From: Microvirga sp. KLBC 81
GTDB lineage: Bacteria; Pseudomonadota; Alphaproteobacteria; Rhizobiales; Beijerinckiaceae
Length of the DNA stretch: 64,000 bases
Direction of reading: 5' to 3'
Assembly (NCBI RefSeq): GCF_003075415.1
Contig: NZ_QDAH01000021.1
Location: 1 to 64,000 of the forward strand
The stretch's first letter is position 1. The number at the start of each line of letters is the position of its first letter. Under the pieces are notes generated by a model that ran no database searches, was not told the origin of the DNA, and worked only from the letters and a program-made list of their open reading frames with translations. Positions 52,974 through 61,561 of the stretch are shown one piece after another. Both the position numbers and the translations under genes were made by a program.

Positions 52974-53534
52974 TCACTGCGGCATCTGGGCGGAAGGTGG
53001 GATCTGGCCTCCATCGATCACCTCGCCTGGCGGTCGGCGCTGCTCGGCTGGTCCCGGACTCAGGTCGTCCCTGCGACCAGGTGCGGCGGCCTTCGGCACA
53101 TTGCGCCCCATCGAGCGGATATAGGCGGCAATCTGCCAGATTTGGTCATCCGGGATCTTGCCGCGGAATGACGGCATGCCGTTCGGCCGCCCCTCGCGGA
53201 TCGTCTGCACGATGTTCTCGATCTGCCCGCCATAGATCCAGCGGTCATCCATCAGCGCAGGCCCGGAATCGCCGCCGCCATTGGCGTGGCAGCCGTTGCA
53301 GTTGAACCAGGTGTAAAGCCGCTGGCCCTGCGAGATGTGATAGGCGTTCTCCTCGTATTCTTTACCAAGGCCCGAGCGTTGTTCCGTCGGTCCGCCCGGC
53401 CCGGCGGAGAGAGGTGCAAGGGCGATCTTCTCCTGCGTCTCGGCCGTCACCGGATTGGCCCGGAACTCACGATCTTCCCGCTCGCAAGCGGCGAGGATCA
53501 GTACGATCGTGGATAGGATCAGGAACCGCCTCAT
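52974..53534 (-). CDS. cytochrome c lipoprotein (XoxG-like role)
   Basis: A 186-residue protein with a lipoprotein signal (LILAAC near residue 16) and one haem-c site CNGCH (TWFNCNGCHANGGGDSGPAL), with distal Met in RPNGMPSFRGK. The C-terminal 40 residues are Pro-rich. Placed between xoxJ and oxidase subunit II, it is the natural electron acceptor from XoxF to the oxidase; sequence identity with XoxG cannot be tested here. Confidence 0.87.
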   Translation of the reverse strand: MRRFLILSTIVLILAACEREDREFRANPVTAETQEKIALAPLSAGPGGPTEQRSGLGKEYEENAYHISQGQRLYTWFNCNGCHANGGGDSGPALMDDRWIYGGQIENIVQTIREGRPNGMPSFRGKIPDDQIWQIAAYIRSMGRNVPKAAAPGRRDDLSPGPAEQRRPPGEVIDGGQIPPSAQMPQ

Positions 53535-54352
53535 CGGGTGCGCCCCGCCTGTTCCAGGCCAGCATCGAGACGCGGAATTCGGTAGGCTGCAAGGATGGCA
53601 TTCACCTCTGTCCGCCTGCGGGAAAGCGCCGCATCGATCTCCTGGCGCAACGCCTCGTCCTCCTTGCGCACGGCCATGGAAATATCGAACACCATGGGAA
53701 GCTGCGGCCCGTCGAAGATCGGCCGCACAGGCATGACCTTGAGCGGCACGTTTTCACGCTCCGCAAAATATCCGCCGAGAGGTCCCCAGACGACAGCCAC
53801 ATCGATTTCATCATCTGCTACGGCCTTCAAGATGCGTGCCGGCGGATTGGGATCGTTGTAGTTGCCGTAGATCATGTAGCCGCGTACGTTCCCGACAATC
53901 CCGCGGCGGGAGAGCGCGTGAGCCGGCGGCGTGTTCGAACCGTCATCGCCGATAAGATGAACGCCGATCGTCAGGTCGCGAAGAGCCGGATCGTTGAAGG
54001 ACTTGATCTCGGGACCATTGCGGCGGGTCACGAAGACATAAGACGAGCGGTAGTAAGGCGCTGTCGTGCGCACACCCTCGAGGTTAGCCGGAAGGCCGGG
54101 CACCAGATCGCAGGCCCCGGCTTTCAATGTGTTGCGCAGGAAGCCACGGCGCTGCGCCCACCACGTGTACCGAACCTCCGCCCCGAGCTCGTCTGCAATC
54201 AAGGAAACGAGCTTGTTCTCGAACCCCTCGCCCGCCTCGTTGGAGAACGGCATGTTGTTGGGATCGGCACAGACCCGAAGCTCACGCGCCTGAACGCCTC
54301 CAGCAATCACCAAGCCGGCAAGAACGGCCCCCCTAAGGAAGCTTGAACACAT
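53531..54352 (-). CDS. xoxJ: XoxJ/MxaJ-like periplasmic binding protein
   Basis: A 273-residue exported protein of the quinoprotein-dehydrogenase-associated binding-protein family: signal peptide to about residue 22 (GGVQA), then LRVCADPNNMPFSNEAGEGF, a mid-part YYRSSYVFVTRRN and VADDEIDVAVVWGPLGGYFA. XoxJ proteins sit next to XoxF and assist its maturation or activity. It overlaps the xoxF 3' end by 20 bases. Confidence 0.88.
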   Translation of the reverse strand: MCSSFLRGAVLAGLVIAGGVQARELRVCADPNNMPFSNEAGEGFENKLVSLIADELGAEVRYTWWAQRRGFLRNTLKAGACDLVPGLPANLEGVRTTAPYYRSSYVFVTRRNGPEIKSFNDPALRDLTIGVHLIGDDGSNTPPAHALSRRGIVGNVRGYMIYGNYNDPNPPARILKAVADDEIDVAVVWGPLGGYFAERENVPLKVMPVRPIFDGPQLPMVFDISMAVRKEDEALRQEIDAALSRRRTEVNAILAAYRIPRLDAGLEQAGRTR

Positions 54353-56210
54353 AGAGCGTTCCTCCCTTGGTCGTGACGTTCTTCAACTCGCGCATGGCAT
54401 TCACGAAGCCTTTGGCAGCCGTGCCGTCGCGCGGGTCGAGATCGCCGGAGACGATGGCCCCCGCCCAGCCACCCACGCCCGACAGGATGGCGACGTATTG
54501 CTTCCCGTCAGGCCCGCGATAGGTGGTCGGCTGTCCGATAATCCCGGAATCGACCTTGAACTGCCACAGCACCTCGCCGGTGCGCGCATGCACGGCTTTG
54601 AACCAGCCATCCATGGTGCCGTAGAAGACGACATCTCCCGCTGTTGCGAGCGCACCACTCCAGAGCGGAAAGCGCTCGTTGATCGTCCAGAGCTCTCTGC
54701 CTTCCCTAATGTCCCAGGCGGTGAACTCGCCCATGTGACCGCCCGGTCCGGGATACATGCGCACCTCTGCGCCGACATAGGGCGTCCCGGCGATGTAGTT
54801 CGGCTCGACACTCTCCCAGTCCATGCACATGTTCATATGCGGGATGTAGAGAAGCCCGGTCTTGTGGGAGAAGGCGCTCGGGTTCCAGTCCTTCGCACCG
54901 GGTGCCGTCGGGCAGATGTCGCGGATCACGCGGTTGTTCACCGGCTCTTTTTCAGAATTGTATTGAAGGCGCCCGGTCTTGACGTCGACACCTGTCACGG
55001 CGGTGAGCGCATGGTAGGGCTTGGCCGACAGTACCTCCCCAGTCGTCCGATCGATGACATAAACGAAGCCGGTCCGCCCCGGATGCACGAGCACTTTGCG
55101 GGGCTGCCCTTCCCACTCCATGTCGAGCAGGATCATCTCGTTGATGTTGTCCCAATCATGAAGATCATGGGGCGCCGTCTGATAGAACCATCGCGCCTCG
55201 CCGGTGTCGGCGTCACGGGCAAAGATGCCGGCAGTCCACTTGTTGTCGCCGGGGCGCTGGTTGGGGTTCCAGGGACCCGGATTGCCGGTGCCATGATAGA
55301 GCAGGTTCAGGTCCGGATCGTAGGAAAGCCAGCCCCAGACCGTTCCCCCGCCCTGTTGCCATGCATCCGCCGGCCACGTGGTGACGCCGAGGTCCTTTCC
55401 CTTGTCACTCTCATAGAATGGCTTGAAGTTCGGACCGATCTTCACGTCCTGATCGGGGCCGGTGCTGTAGGCTTTCCAAGCGCTCGTACCGTCATCGATG
55501 TCGAGGGCCTGGATCCAGCCCCGCACCCCGTATTCACCGCCGGAGATGCCGACTATCACCTTGTCCTTCGCGATCAGGGGCGCCATGGTCATGGTCTCGC
55601 CCCTGTTGATGTCGCCGAGTTTGGTCTTCCAGACCTCCTCTCCCGTCTCGGCATTCACGGCCGCGACGTGGGCATCGAGGGTCGTAAAGAAGATCCGGCC
55701 GTTGGCAAAGGTCGGACCGCGATTGACCACATCGCAGCACGCCACTCCCTGCGCGGCCGCGGCCGGCTTCGGGTTGTACTGCCACTTCATCGGCGCCCCG
55801 GGCTGGGTCAGGTCCAGAGCGTAGAGGATGTTGGGATAGGGCGAGAGCACATACATCGTACCGCCGACCACGAGCGGTGCGGATTCCTGCCCCCGGTTCA
55901 CACCGGTCGAGAAGGTGAAGGCCACCTGGAGGCTCTTCACGTTCGCGGTGTTGATTTCCGAGAGATCGCTGTAGCGGGTCGAGGCGAAATTCTTCTGCGG
56001 AATGGTCCACTGCCCGTCTTCGGGACTTGTGGCGAAGGAAGGTGCGGCGGGCTGAGATGGGGTCGGTTGGGCCAGAATCGGAGTGGCCGGCTGAAGGATC
56101 AGCGAGACTGCCAAGACGAGGGCAAGACGAGCTCCACCCAAAATGTGTTCTCCGGAACGCCAGGACGCGCCGCCTCGGCATCGGCTCGATTCTAATCGCC
56201 GCGCTTCCAC
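54333..56210 (-). CDS. xoxF: lanthanide-type PQQ-dependent alcohol dehydrogenase (XoxF-like)
   Basis: A PQQ eight-bladed beta-propeller. Metal/PQQ residues, numbered from the first codon at 56210: E226 (SGGEYGVRG), N310 (HGTGNPGPWN), D352 and D354 (HDLHDWDNINEM); adjacent Cys158-Cys159 (GVACCDVV) give the vicinal disulfide. The extra Asp two after the catalytic Asp is the mark of lanthanide-dependent forms. The start may be GTG 56210 (625 residues) or TTG 56141, which has GGAG upstream and leaves a cleaner signal peptide. It oxidises methanol or other alcohols in the periplasm. Confidence 0.92.
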   Translation of the reverse strand: MEARRLESSRCRGGASWRSGEHILGGARLALVLAVSLILQPATPILAQPTPSQPAAPSFATSPEDGQWTIPQKNFASTRYSDLSEINTANVKSLQVAFTFSTGVNRGQESAPLVVGGTMYVLSPYPNILYALDLTQPGAPMKWQYNPKPAAAAQGVACCDVVNRGPTFANGRIFFTTLDAHVAAVNAETGEEVWKTKLGDINRGETMTMAPLIAKDKVIVGISGGEYGVRGWIQALDIDDGTSAWKAYSTGPDQDVKIGPNFKPFYESDKGKDLGVTTWPADAWQQGGGTVWGWLSYDPDLNLLYHGTGNPGPWNPNQRPGDNKWTAGIFARDADTGEARWFYQTAPHDLHDWDNINEMILLDMEWEGQPRKVLVHPGRTGFVYVIDRTTGEVLSAKPYHALTAVTGVDVKTGRLQYNSEKEPVNNRVIRDICPTAPGAKDWNPSAFSHKTGLLYIPHMNMCMDWESVEPNYIAGTPYVGAEVRMYPGPGGHMGEFTAWDIREGRELWTINERFPLWSGALATAGDVVFYGTMDGWFKAVHARTGEVLWQFKVDSGIIGQPTTYRGPDGKQYVAILSGVGGWAGAIVSGDLDPRDGTAAKGFVNAMRELKNVTTKGGTLYVFKLP

Positions 56211-56267
56211 TATGTTCCCGAAAACGTGATCAAGAATGGATGGAACGGATCTCGGACGGGTGAGCCG

Positions 56268-56435
56268 TCATCGCCAATAGTCCTGAACCGGGATGCCGTA
56301 CTCGTTGGATGCGTGGACAAGGACATAAGCCCCGATGGCCATCAGGAATCCAATCAGGAACAGCGTGACCAGGAAACCTGGATCGCGAAAGACGCGGAAG
56401 TCTTTTCGCAACGAGCTGCCGGCTGGCTCCGTCAT
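56268..56435 (-). CDS. small single-TM protein upstream of xoxF
   Basis: A 55-residue reading frame: polar N-terminus (MTEPAGSSLRKDFRVFRDPG), a clear transmembrane helix (FLVTLFLIGFLMAIGAYVLV) and a short tail HASNEYGIPVQDYWR. An in-frame stop lies just upstream of the ATG at 56435, fixing the start. No strong ribosome site is seen. It sits between the ABC permease and xoxF on the same strand. A longer overlapping frame of 71 residues lacks any membrane helix. Function unknown. Confidence 0.7.
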   Translation of the reverse strand: MTEPAGSSLRKDFRVFRDPGFLVTLFLIGFLMAIGAYVLVHASNEYGIPVQDYWR

Positions 56436-56511
56436 CGTCGATCATCCGTGAGATTCATCCCTTGGATGCAACCGGGAAGCCAGGCCCGTGTTCCATGGAG
56501 AGCGATCAAGA

Positions 56512-57315
56512 TCACTCGGCCACCCGGCGCGCCCAGAAGCCACGGCCAGGATCGTAGCCCCAAACCGCGAGCCCTAAGAAGACGACCAAGGCCAAAACAC
56601 AAACGGCAAATGCCACCGGCTCAAACTGGAGATAGAGCGCAAACCGGACCAGCTCGACAGCATGAGAGAACGGGTTGAGCCAGGCGATGGCCGCCAGTGC
56701 CGGGCTCACCTCCTCCAGGCGCCAGAGAGGATAGAGCGCCGTCGAGGCGAAGAAGAGCGGGAAGATAACGAAATTCATCACACCCGCGAAATTCTCGAGC
56801 TGGCGGATCATGGACGAGAGCGCCAGGCCGAAAGCGGCGAGCGTCAATCCAGCGATGGTGAGCGCTGGCAGGGCCGCCACATAGCCCAGAGGCGGCGGCC
56901 GTACGTCCCAGAAGCGGGCGAGCAGCAGGAACAGATAGACAACAGGCAGCACCGTGACGGTGTTTGCGAGAAGCCGGGCCCCGAGCAGCCACCACCGCGG
57001 CAGCGGCGCAGTCAGAAGGACCCGCATGGAGCCCATCTCCCGGTCATAGACCATGGAGAGGGAGCCCTGCATCCCGTGAAACAGCAGCATCATCCCGGCC
57101 AAGCCCGGCACGATATAAACCTCATAGAGGATGTAGGTTTGGTACGGCGGCATGATCGAGAGCCCGAGCACGGAGCGGAAACCCACGGCGAAGATGCCCA
57201 GCCAGACGAGAGGCCGTACGATGGCCGCCGCAAATCGCCCGCGCTGTCCGATGAAACGCAGCATCTCCCGGCGCATGATGCCCGCAAGCGCGCGCATTCC
57301 GTAGCGCATCTTCAT
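56512..57315 (-). CDS. pedC: ABC-2 type permease, PQQ-alcohol-dehydrogenase-associated (PedC/Lut-like)
   Basis: A 267-residue membrane protein with six hydrophobic segments and the ABC-2 pattern MGSMRVLLTAPLPRWWLLGA. It belongs to the permease family linked to PQQ alcohol dehydrogenases. Its relatives in Pseudomonas putida (PedA1A2BC) and Methylobacterium (Lut) are needed for growth with lanthanides, so this is likely a lanthanide (or lanthanophore) transporter part. That function is inferred. Confidence 0.83.
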   Translation of the reverse strand: MKMRYGMRALAGIMRREMLRFIGQRGRFAAAIVRPLVWLGIFAVGFRSVLGLSIMPPYQTYILYEVYIVPGLAGMMLLFHGMQGSLSMVYDREMGSMRVLLTAPLPRWWLLGARLLANTVTVLPVVYLFLLLARFWDVRPPPLGYVAALPALTIAGLTLAAFGLALSSMIRQLENFAGVMNFVIFPLFFASTALYPLWRLEEVSPALAAIAWLNPFSHAVELVRFALYLQFEPVAFAVCVLALVVFLGLAVWGYDPGRGFWARRVAE

Positions 57316-58028
57316 GACGATCGCCCCGTGAGCCGCAGGAATGCCGCTTCAAGATCCCCGTCCGCCGCAAGATCCCTTGCCTTCCCCCTCCAGCGAACAT
57401 TTCCCTCATGCAGCATCACGAGCGGATCGTCAGGCTCCACCTCTTCGAGCGTATGGGTGGCCCAGAGAACGCTCAGGCCCTCGCGACAGAGAGAGCGAAC
57501 GTGCGTCAGGAGCAGTTGGCGGCCGGCGACATCAAGCCCGGCCGTGGCCTCGTCGACGATGAGGATCTTCGGGTGATGCAGAAGCGCGCGGGCGATCTCG
57601 ACGCGTCGGCGCAACCCACCCGACAGAGATCGCACCTTCTCGTATCGCCTGTCGCCGACGCCAAGCCGCTCCAGCTCCTCCGCCGCACGCTCCTGGGCCT
57701 CCTTTCGCGAGAGGCCGTGCAGCGAGCCGTGATAGGCCATGTTCTGATCGACGGTCAGATCCAGGTCGAGGGTCGGCATCTGGAAGACGACGCCGAGGCT
57801 CGCCAGTGCCGGCAGGCGATCACGGCGGATGGAATGACCGAAGATGCGGATATCGCCCTGTCGCGCATTGTAGAGTCCGGTCACAAGGGAGACGAGGGTC
57901 GTCTTTCCTGCCCCGTTGAGTCCAAGGAGAACCGTGAGTGAGCCGGGATCGACCGACAGATCCACATCGGACAGCACCTGGCGAGCACCAAAGCCGTGGC
58001 TGAGATTGTCGATCACAAGAGCAGTCAT
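57312..58028 (-). CDS. pedB: ABC ATPase, PQQ-alcohol-dehydrogenase-associated (PedB/Lut-like)
   Basis: A 238-residue ATPase: Walker A LLGLNGAGKTTLVSL, signature LSGGLRRRVEIARALL, Walker B ILIVDEATAGLD and H-loop LWATHTLEEVE. It belongs with the permease encoded next (4-base overlap) and the beta-propeller gene before it (4-base overlap). ATG 58028 is chosen for MTALVIDNLSHGFG. Confidence 0.87.
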   Translation of the reverse strand: MTALVIDNLSHGFGARQVLSDVDLSVDPGSLTVLLGLNGAGKTTLVSLVTGLYNARQGDIRIFGHSIRRDRLPALASLGVVFQMPTLDLDLTVDQNMAYHGSLHGLSRKEAQERAAEELERLGVGDRRYEKVRSLSGGLRRRVEIARALLHHPKILIVDEATAGLDVAGRQLLLTHVRSLCREGLSVLWATHTLEEVEPDDPLVMLHEGNVRWRGKARDLAADGDLEAAFLRLTGRSS

Positions 58029-58987
58029 GGAGCGACAACGAGTCCCCAAGGCGAGCGGCCGACGCCGATGGTTTTCAAGACCTCCCGGTTTTCGAGATCG
58101 ATCACCGTGACATCACTTGAATTGCCGTTCGCCGTGTAGAGGCGTTTACCATTCGGCGAGAGCGCAATGTGCCAGACTCGCTGACCGACGAGATAGGTGC
58201 GCAGCATCTTGAAGTTTCTGGCATCCACCTCCACAACCCGGTTGGCGGGACCGAGCGCCACATAGGCGCGAGAGCCGTCCGGCGTGAGCTGAATCCCGAC
58301 TGCCTGGACGAGTTCGCGGGGAACGCCTGGGACCTCGAAGCCGATCTTCGCCAGAGGCTCCCGCGTGTCAGCGTCGAAGACCTCCACCGTGCCGCGCAGT
58401 TCGGACGAAACCCAGATCTGCCGGCTGTCCGCCGAGACCTGCGCCACTCGCGGACGCGTGCCGACGAGCACGTTGTCGATGAGCTCAAGTGTCTCGGCAT
58501 CGATCACATGGAGCATGCTCGTTGTCTCCGAGGTGTTGACGACGAAACGCCCATTCGGGCTCGCTCCCATGCCTTCAGGCTCCACGCCCACCTCCACCTC
58601 GGTGACGATGCGCCCTTCGGGAATGTCGAGGACGGAGACGAGATTATCGTTCTCGTTCGCCACGAACAGGCGGCGTCCGTCCGGATGTATCACGAAAAGC
58701 TCCGGGTCCTCGCCGGAAGGCAATGAGCCTTCCACCGTGCGGCTCTTCAGGTTCACCACATCGATCCGGTTGTCGTCTCCGACTGCCACATACAGCTTTT
58801 GCTTATCTGCACTCAGCCCAATGCCGCGCGGACGACGCCCCACCGGGATCGTGCCGACATGACTTAGACTATCGCCATCGATGATCGATATGGTGTTGTC
58901 CTGCTCGTTCGAGACATAGACCGTTTCAGCAAAAACAGGTTGCAGGGTAAGCATCCATCCAAGAACAGCAAGGATCAAGACTTGCAT
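58025..58987 (-). CDS. exported YVTN-type beta-propeller protein, PQQ-system associated
   Basis: A 320-residue secreted protein (signal to about residue 20) made of YVTN repeats: TVYVSNEQDNTISIIDGDSL, QKLYVAVGDDNRIDVVNLKS, GRRLFVANENDNLVSVLDIP and KRLYTANGNSSDVTVIDLEN. This is the PQQ-catabolism-associated propeller found with the PedBC-type ABC transporter. Possibly it binds a metal chelate or part of the dehydrogenase. Confidence 0.85.
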   Translation of the reverse strand: MQVLILAVLGWMLTLQPVFAETVYVSNEQDNTISIIDGDSLSHVGTIPVGRRPRGIGLSADKQKLYVAVGDDNRIDVVNLKSRTVEGSLPSGEDPELFVIHPDGRRLFVANENDNLVSVLDIPEGRIVTEVEVGVEPEGMGASPNGRFVVNTSETTSMLHVIDAETLELIDNVLVGTRPRVAQVSADSRQIWVSSELRGTVEVFDADTREPLAKIGFEVPGVPRELVQAVGIQLTPDGSRAYVALGPANRVVEVDARNFKMLRTYLVGQRVWHIALSPNGKRLYTANGNSSDVTVIDLENREVLKTIGVGRSPWGLVVAP

Positions 58988-60147
58988 TGGCTCTCCTCAC
59001 GGTCGGTTCCCAAAGTATCGAGCTCGGAGCCGCGATGGAGAAATCCTGCCTGCGGCGAGACGGAGACCAGCAGGCGCGGCCCGGCGATCAGGATCGGCTG
59101 GCGCATCTGCCCGTCCCAGGAGCGGAAGCTCTGCCCCTGCCCCTTGAAGCCTGCGAGAGCGAAGTCGGGGCTGCGCAGGTACGCGATGATGGCAGAAGGA
59201 TCGCTGCTGCGGGACCGGAACGCAGCTTCTCCAATGGCCCGCACGGCTGCCCACGCCGCATAATCGACAGCTCCCATGCGCCGTCCTGCGAGTTTGTCGA
59301 ACCGGGCTTGCAACTGCGTGGCGCCAAATTGCTCGGCGACCTCGCTCCATGCGGTCGTGACGAGCCCATGCGTTCCTGCGACGGGACGCGGTCGTGCTGT
59401 GCGACCCGGCAGATAGTCACCAAATTCATTCGCTTCATCGGCGACAACAAGCACGTCGTAATCTGCGATCTGCGTCAGGGCCGGGATCTCGCTCTGCAAA
59501 GTCACATGGCCGGTATCGGTCCGGGCGTGGCCGGGTTGAAAGGTCCACTCCTTCTCCTCGACAATCTCGGCGCCGAAGCGCTTTGCAGCGCGGCGGTACG
59601 CTTCCGCAAGCAACCTGTCACCCGGCAGTCGTCCAGTGACGATAAACCAGCGACGCCAGCGCTTGGCCATCAGATACTGCGCTAGCGCATCGGCCAGCAT
59701 GGCGCGACTGGGAGCCGTGTGCAGCACGTTGGCGCGGCACGATCCATTGCGCATCATATCATCCGGCGCACGCGCGTTGATGAACAGCATTTCGCGCGCC
59801 TGCGGATCTGAAGCGGCAGCAAGAAGAATGGGCGCGTTGAGATCGGCCACGATCAAGCGGATTCCTTCCGCCGCCAGAGCACCGATCGTGTCAGACGGAT
59901 TGCCATTCTTCGGGATCGTGCGTTCCACGAGCACGAAGCGCTGCTTCGTGAAACGGCCCGTTGTCGCATTGTCGGCCAGTCCCAGTCGCGCGCCTGCAAC
60001 GCCCTCGTCTCCGATCTCCTGATCGAGTGGCGAGACGGGCTTGATAGGTTCACGTTCCTGCGTGACGAAAGCAATGGCGATTGCATCGTTTTCAGCCAGA
60101 GAAGGCATGGCCAGAAGCAGTGTGAGGAGGATCAGTACAAGCCTCAT
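58975..60147 (-). CDS. ABC transporter binding protein, PQQ-alcohol-dehydrogenase-associated
   Basis: A 390-residue exported protein (signal to about residue 18, SLA). It resembles branched-chain-type binding proteins: AFVTQEREPIKPVSPLDQEI, LIVADLNAPILLAAASDPQA, RWRRWFIVTGRLPGDRLLAE and DYAAWAAVRAIGEAAF. This is the binding-protein family that accompanies PedBC-type ABC modules. Overlaps the propeller gene by 13 bases and is coupled to the next ABC ATPase by ATGA. Confidence 0.83.
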   Translation of the reverse strand: MRLVLILLTLLLAMPSLAENDAIAIAFVTQEREPIKPVSPLDQEIGDEGVAGARLGLADNATTGRFTKQRFVLVERTIPKNGNPSDTIGALAAEGIRLIVADLNAPILLAAASDPQAREMLFINARAPDDMMRNGSCRANVLHTAPSRAMLADALAQYLMAKRWRRWFIVTGRLPGDRLLAEAYRRAAKRFGAEIVEEKEWTFQPGHARTDTGHVTLQSEIPALTQIADYDVLVVADEANEFGDYLPGRTARPRPVAGTHGLVTTAWSEVAEQFGATQLQARFDKLAGRRMGAVDYAAWAAVRAIGEAAFRSRSSDPSAIIAYLRSPDFALAGFKGQGQSFRSWDGQMRQPILIAGPRLLVSVSPQAGFLHRGSELDTLGTDREESQCKS

Positions 60148-60791
60148 TCGGCCGCCCTTGTCTGCCGGATGAGCCGGTCATCCACGATCCGAGCCGGGAC
60201 GCCGTCCAAAGTAATCACACGCTGAGCGAGAGCGGCCGCCTCATGCCAGTGATGAGTCACGAGCAGCGTCGTCGGACGCAGCTTTCGCATATGCCTTGCC
60301 ACAAGGCCCTGCATGTCGCGGGATGTGTCTTCGTCCAACGAGGCAAAGGGCTCGTCCAGCAGGAGAAGTTTTGGTTCAACTGCCAGCGCCCGGGCCAGAG
60401 CCACGCGCCGCGCCATACCGAGTGACAGGCGTTGAGGATAGATATCCTCGGATCCGGCAAGACCAACCTGCGCCAGCCATTCCGCTGCCTTGCCAGGCTG
60501 ATCCGGAATCACAAGCTCCAGGTTCTGCCGTGCCGTCCGCCAAGGCAGAAGGCGCGGCGACTGGAAGAGATAGCCAGCAGGCTGCGGCAGACCCGTGATC
60601 GAGCCCTCGAAATCCTGGTCGAGGCCAGCCGCGATCTGCAGGAGACTGGATTTGCCGATGCCTGAAGGGCCCACGATGGCGCAGACTTCTCCGGCCTCGA
60701 TATCGAGCGAAAGGTTCCGGAACAGCACCCGTGACGGCGCACCAGCCTGAGCCGGATAGACCTTCCGCTGAATGGTAACCTGTAGAGTCAT
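60144..60791 (-). CDS. ABC ATPase of nitrate/taurine-type importer
   Basis: A 215-residue ATPase: Walker A IVGPSGIGKSSLLQI, Q-loop LFQSPRLLPWRT, signature LSLGMARRVALARALA, Walker B LLLLDEPFASLDED. The signature has LSLG in place of the usual LSGG, a departure that may affect coupling or may be characteristic of this subfamily. It forms one unit with the permease and binding protein encoded upstream (4-base overlaps). Confidence 0.87.
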   Translation of the reverse strand: MTLQVTIQRKVYPAQAGAPSRVLFRNLSLDIEAGEVCAIVGPSGIGKSSLLQIAAGLDQDFEGSITGLPQPAGYLFQSPRLLPWRTARQNLELVIPDQPGKAAEWLAQVGLAGSEDIYPQRLSLGMARRVALARALAVEPKLLLLDEPFASLDEDTSRDMQGLVARHMRKLRPTTLLVTHHWHEAAALAQRVITLDGVPARIVDDRLIRQTRAAE

Positions 60792-61561
60792 CGCCGCCAC
60801 TGCCCCACCCGGCGCTCGAGCGGCGCGAAGATCAGAAGCTCGATGACCAGCACGCATAAAACGAAGGCTGCCGCGTAGGCCATGACCCGTGGCACGTCGA
60901 AGAGCTGAAAATAGCTCTGGAGCTGGAACCCGACACCGTTAGATCTTCCAAGCAATTCCACCACGAGAACGATCTTCCAGATCAGCGCAAGCCCGTTGCG
61001 CGCGGCGGCTAGAAGATAGGGTGCCAGTTGCGGAACGATCACTTCCCGAAGAGTTGTCCAGGGACCAAAGCGGTAAACCTGCGCGACTTCCGTGTAGTCC
61101 CGGTCGAGGGCTCTCGCGCCCTCCCGGAGCGTGACGGCGACATTGGGGATCTTGTTGAGGGCAACAGCTACCAAAAGCGCTGTCTCCACAAGTCCGAGCC
61201 AGACATAAGACAGGATGATAAGCACGAGCGCCGGCACGTTGAGCAGAATGACGAGCCAGGGGTTGAGCCATTTGTCGAGCCATCTCAGGCGGCCAAGCGC
61301 GATGCCCAGAGCCGTGCCGACGATCATGGTGATGGCGAAGCTGATGCCAACCCGTGCCAGAGTGATGCTGAGATGATAAAGCAGCGGCCCGCCGGCAGCC
61401 TCCTGCAACAGGTTCTGCAGGACCGTGACAGGCCCCGGGAAAAGCCGGCTCCCGGCCAATCCGGCTCCTAACTGCCACAGACACAGGAACAGCAGGATGG
61501 AGACGATCCCCTGCCATGTCCCTCTGCCTTCGGCACCAGCAGCACGCATCGGCGGCCTCAA
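60788..61561 (-). CDS. ABC permease of nitrate/taurine-type importer
   Basis: A 257-residue membrane protein with about six hydrophobic segments and the EAA-type loop EGARALDRDYTEVAQVYRFG. It resembles SsuC/TauC/NrtB permeases. Coupled on both sides by 4-base overlaps to the binding protein and the ATPase. Confidence 0.9.
   Translation of the reverse strand: MRPPMRAAGAEGRGTWQGIVSILLFLCLWQLGAGLAGSRLFPGPVTVLQNLLQEAAGGPLLYHLSITLARVGISFAITMIVGTALGIALGRLRWLDKWLNPWLVILLNVPALVLIILSYVWLGLVETALLVAVALNKIPNVAVTLREGARALDRDYTEVAQVYRFGPWTTLREVIVPQLAPYLLAAARNGLALIWKIVLVVELLGRSNGVGFQLQSYFQLFDVPRVMAYAAAFVLCVLVIELLIFAPLERRVGQWRR

Noticed and set aside
54498..56195. 565-codon open frame on the plus strand
   Set aside because: Antisense to xoxF, which carries all metal and cofactor residues; no recognisable domain.
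56230..56445. 71-codon minus-strand frame overlapping the small TM protein
   Set aside because: No hydrophobic helix and a composition rich in Arg/Pro/His; the competing 55-residue frame has a clean TM segment.
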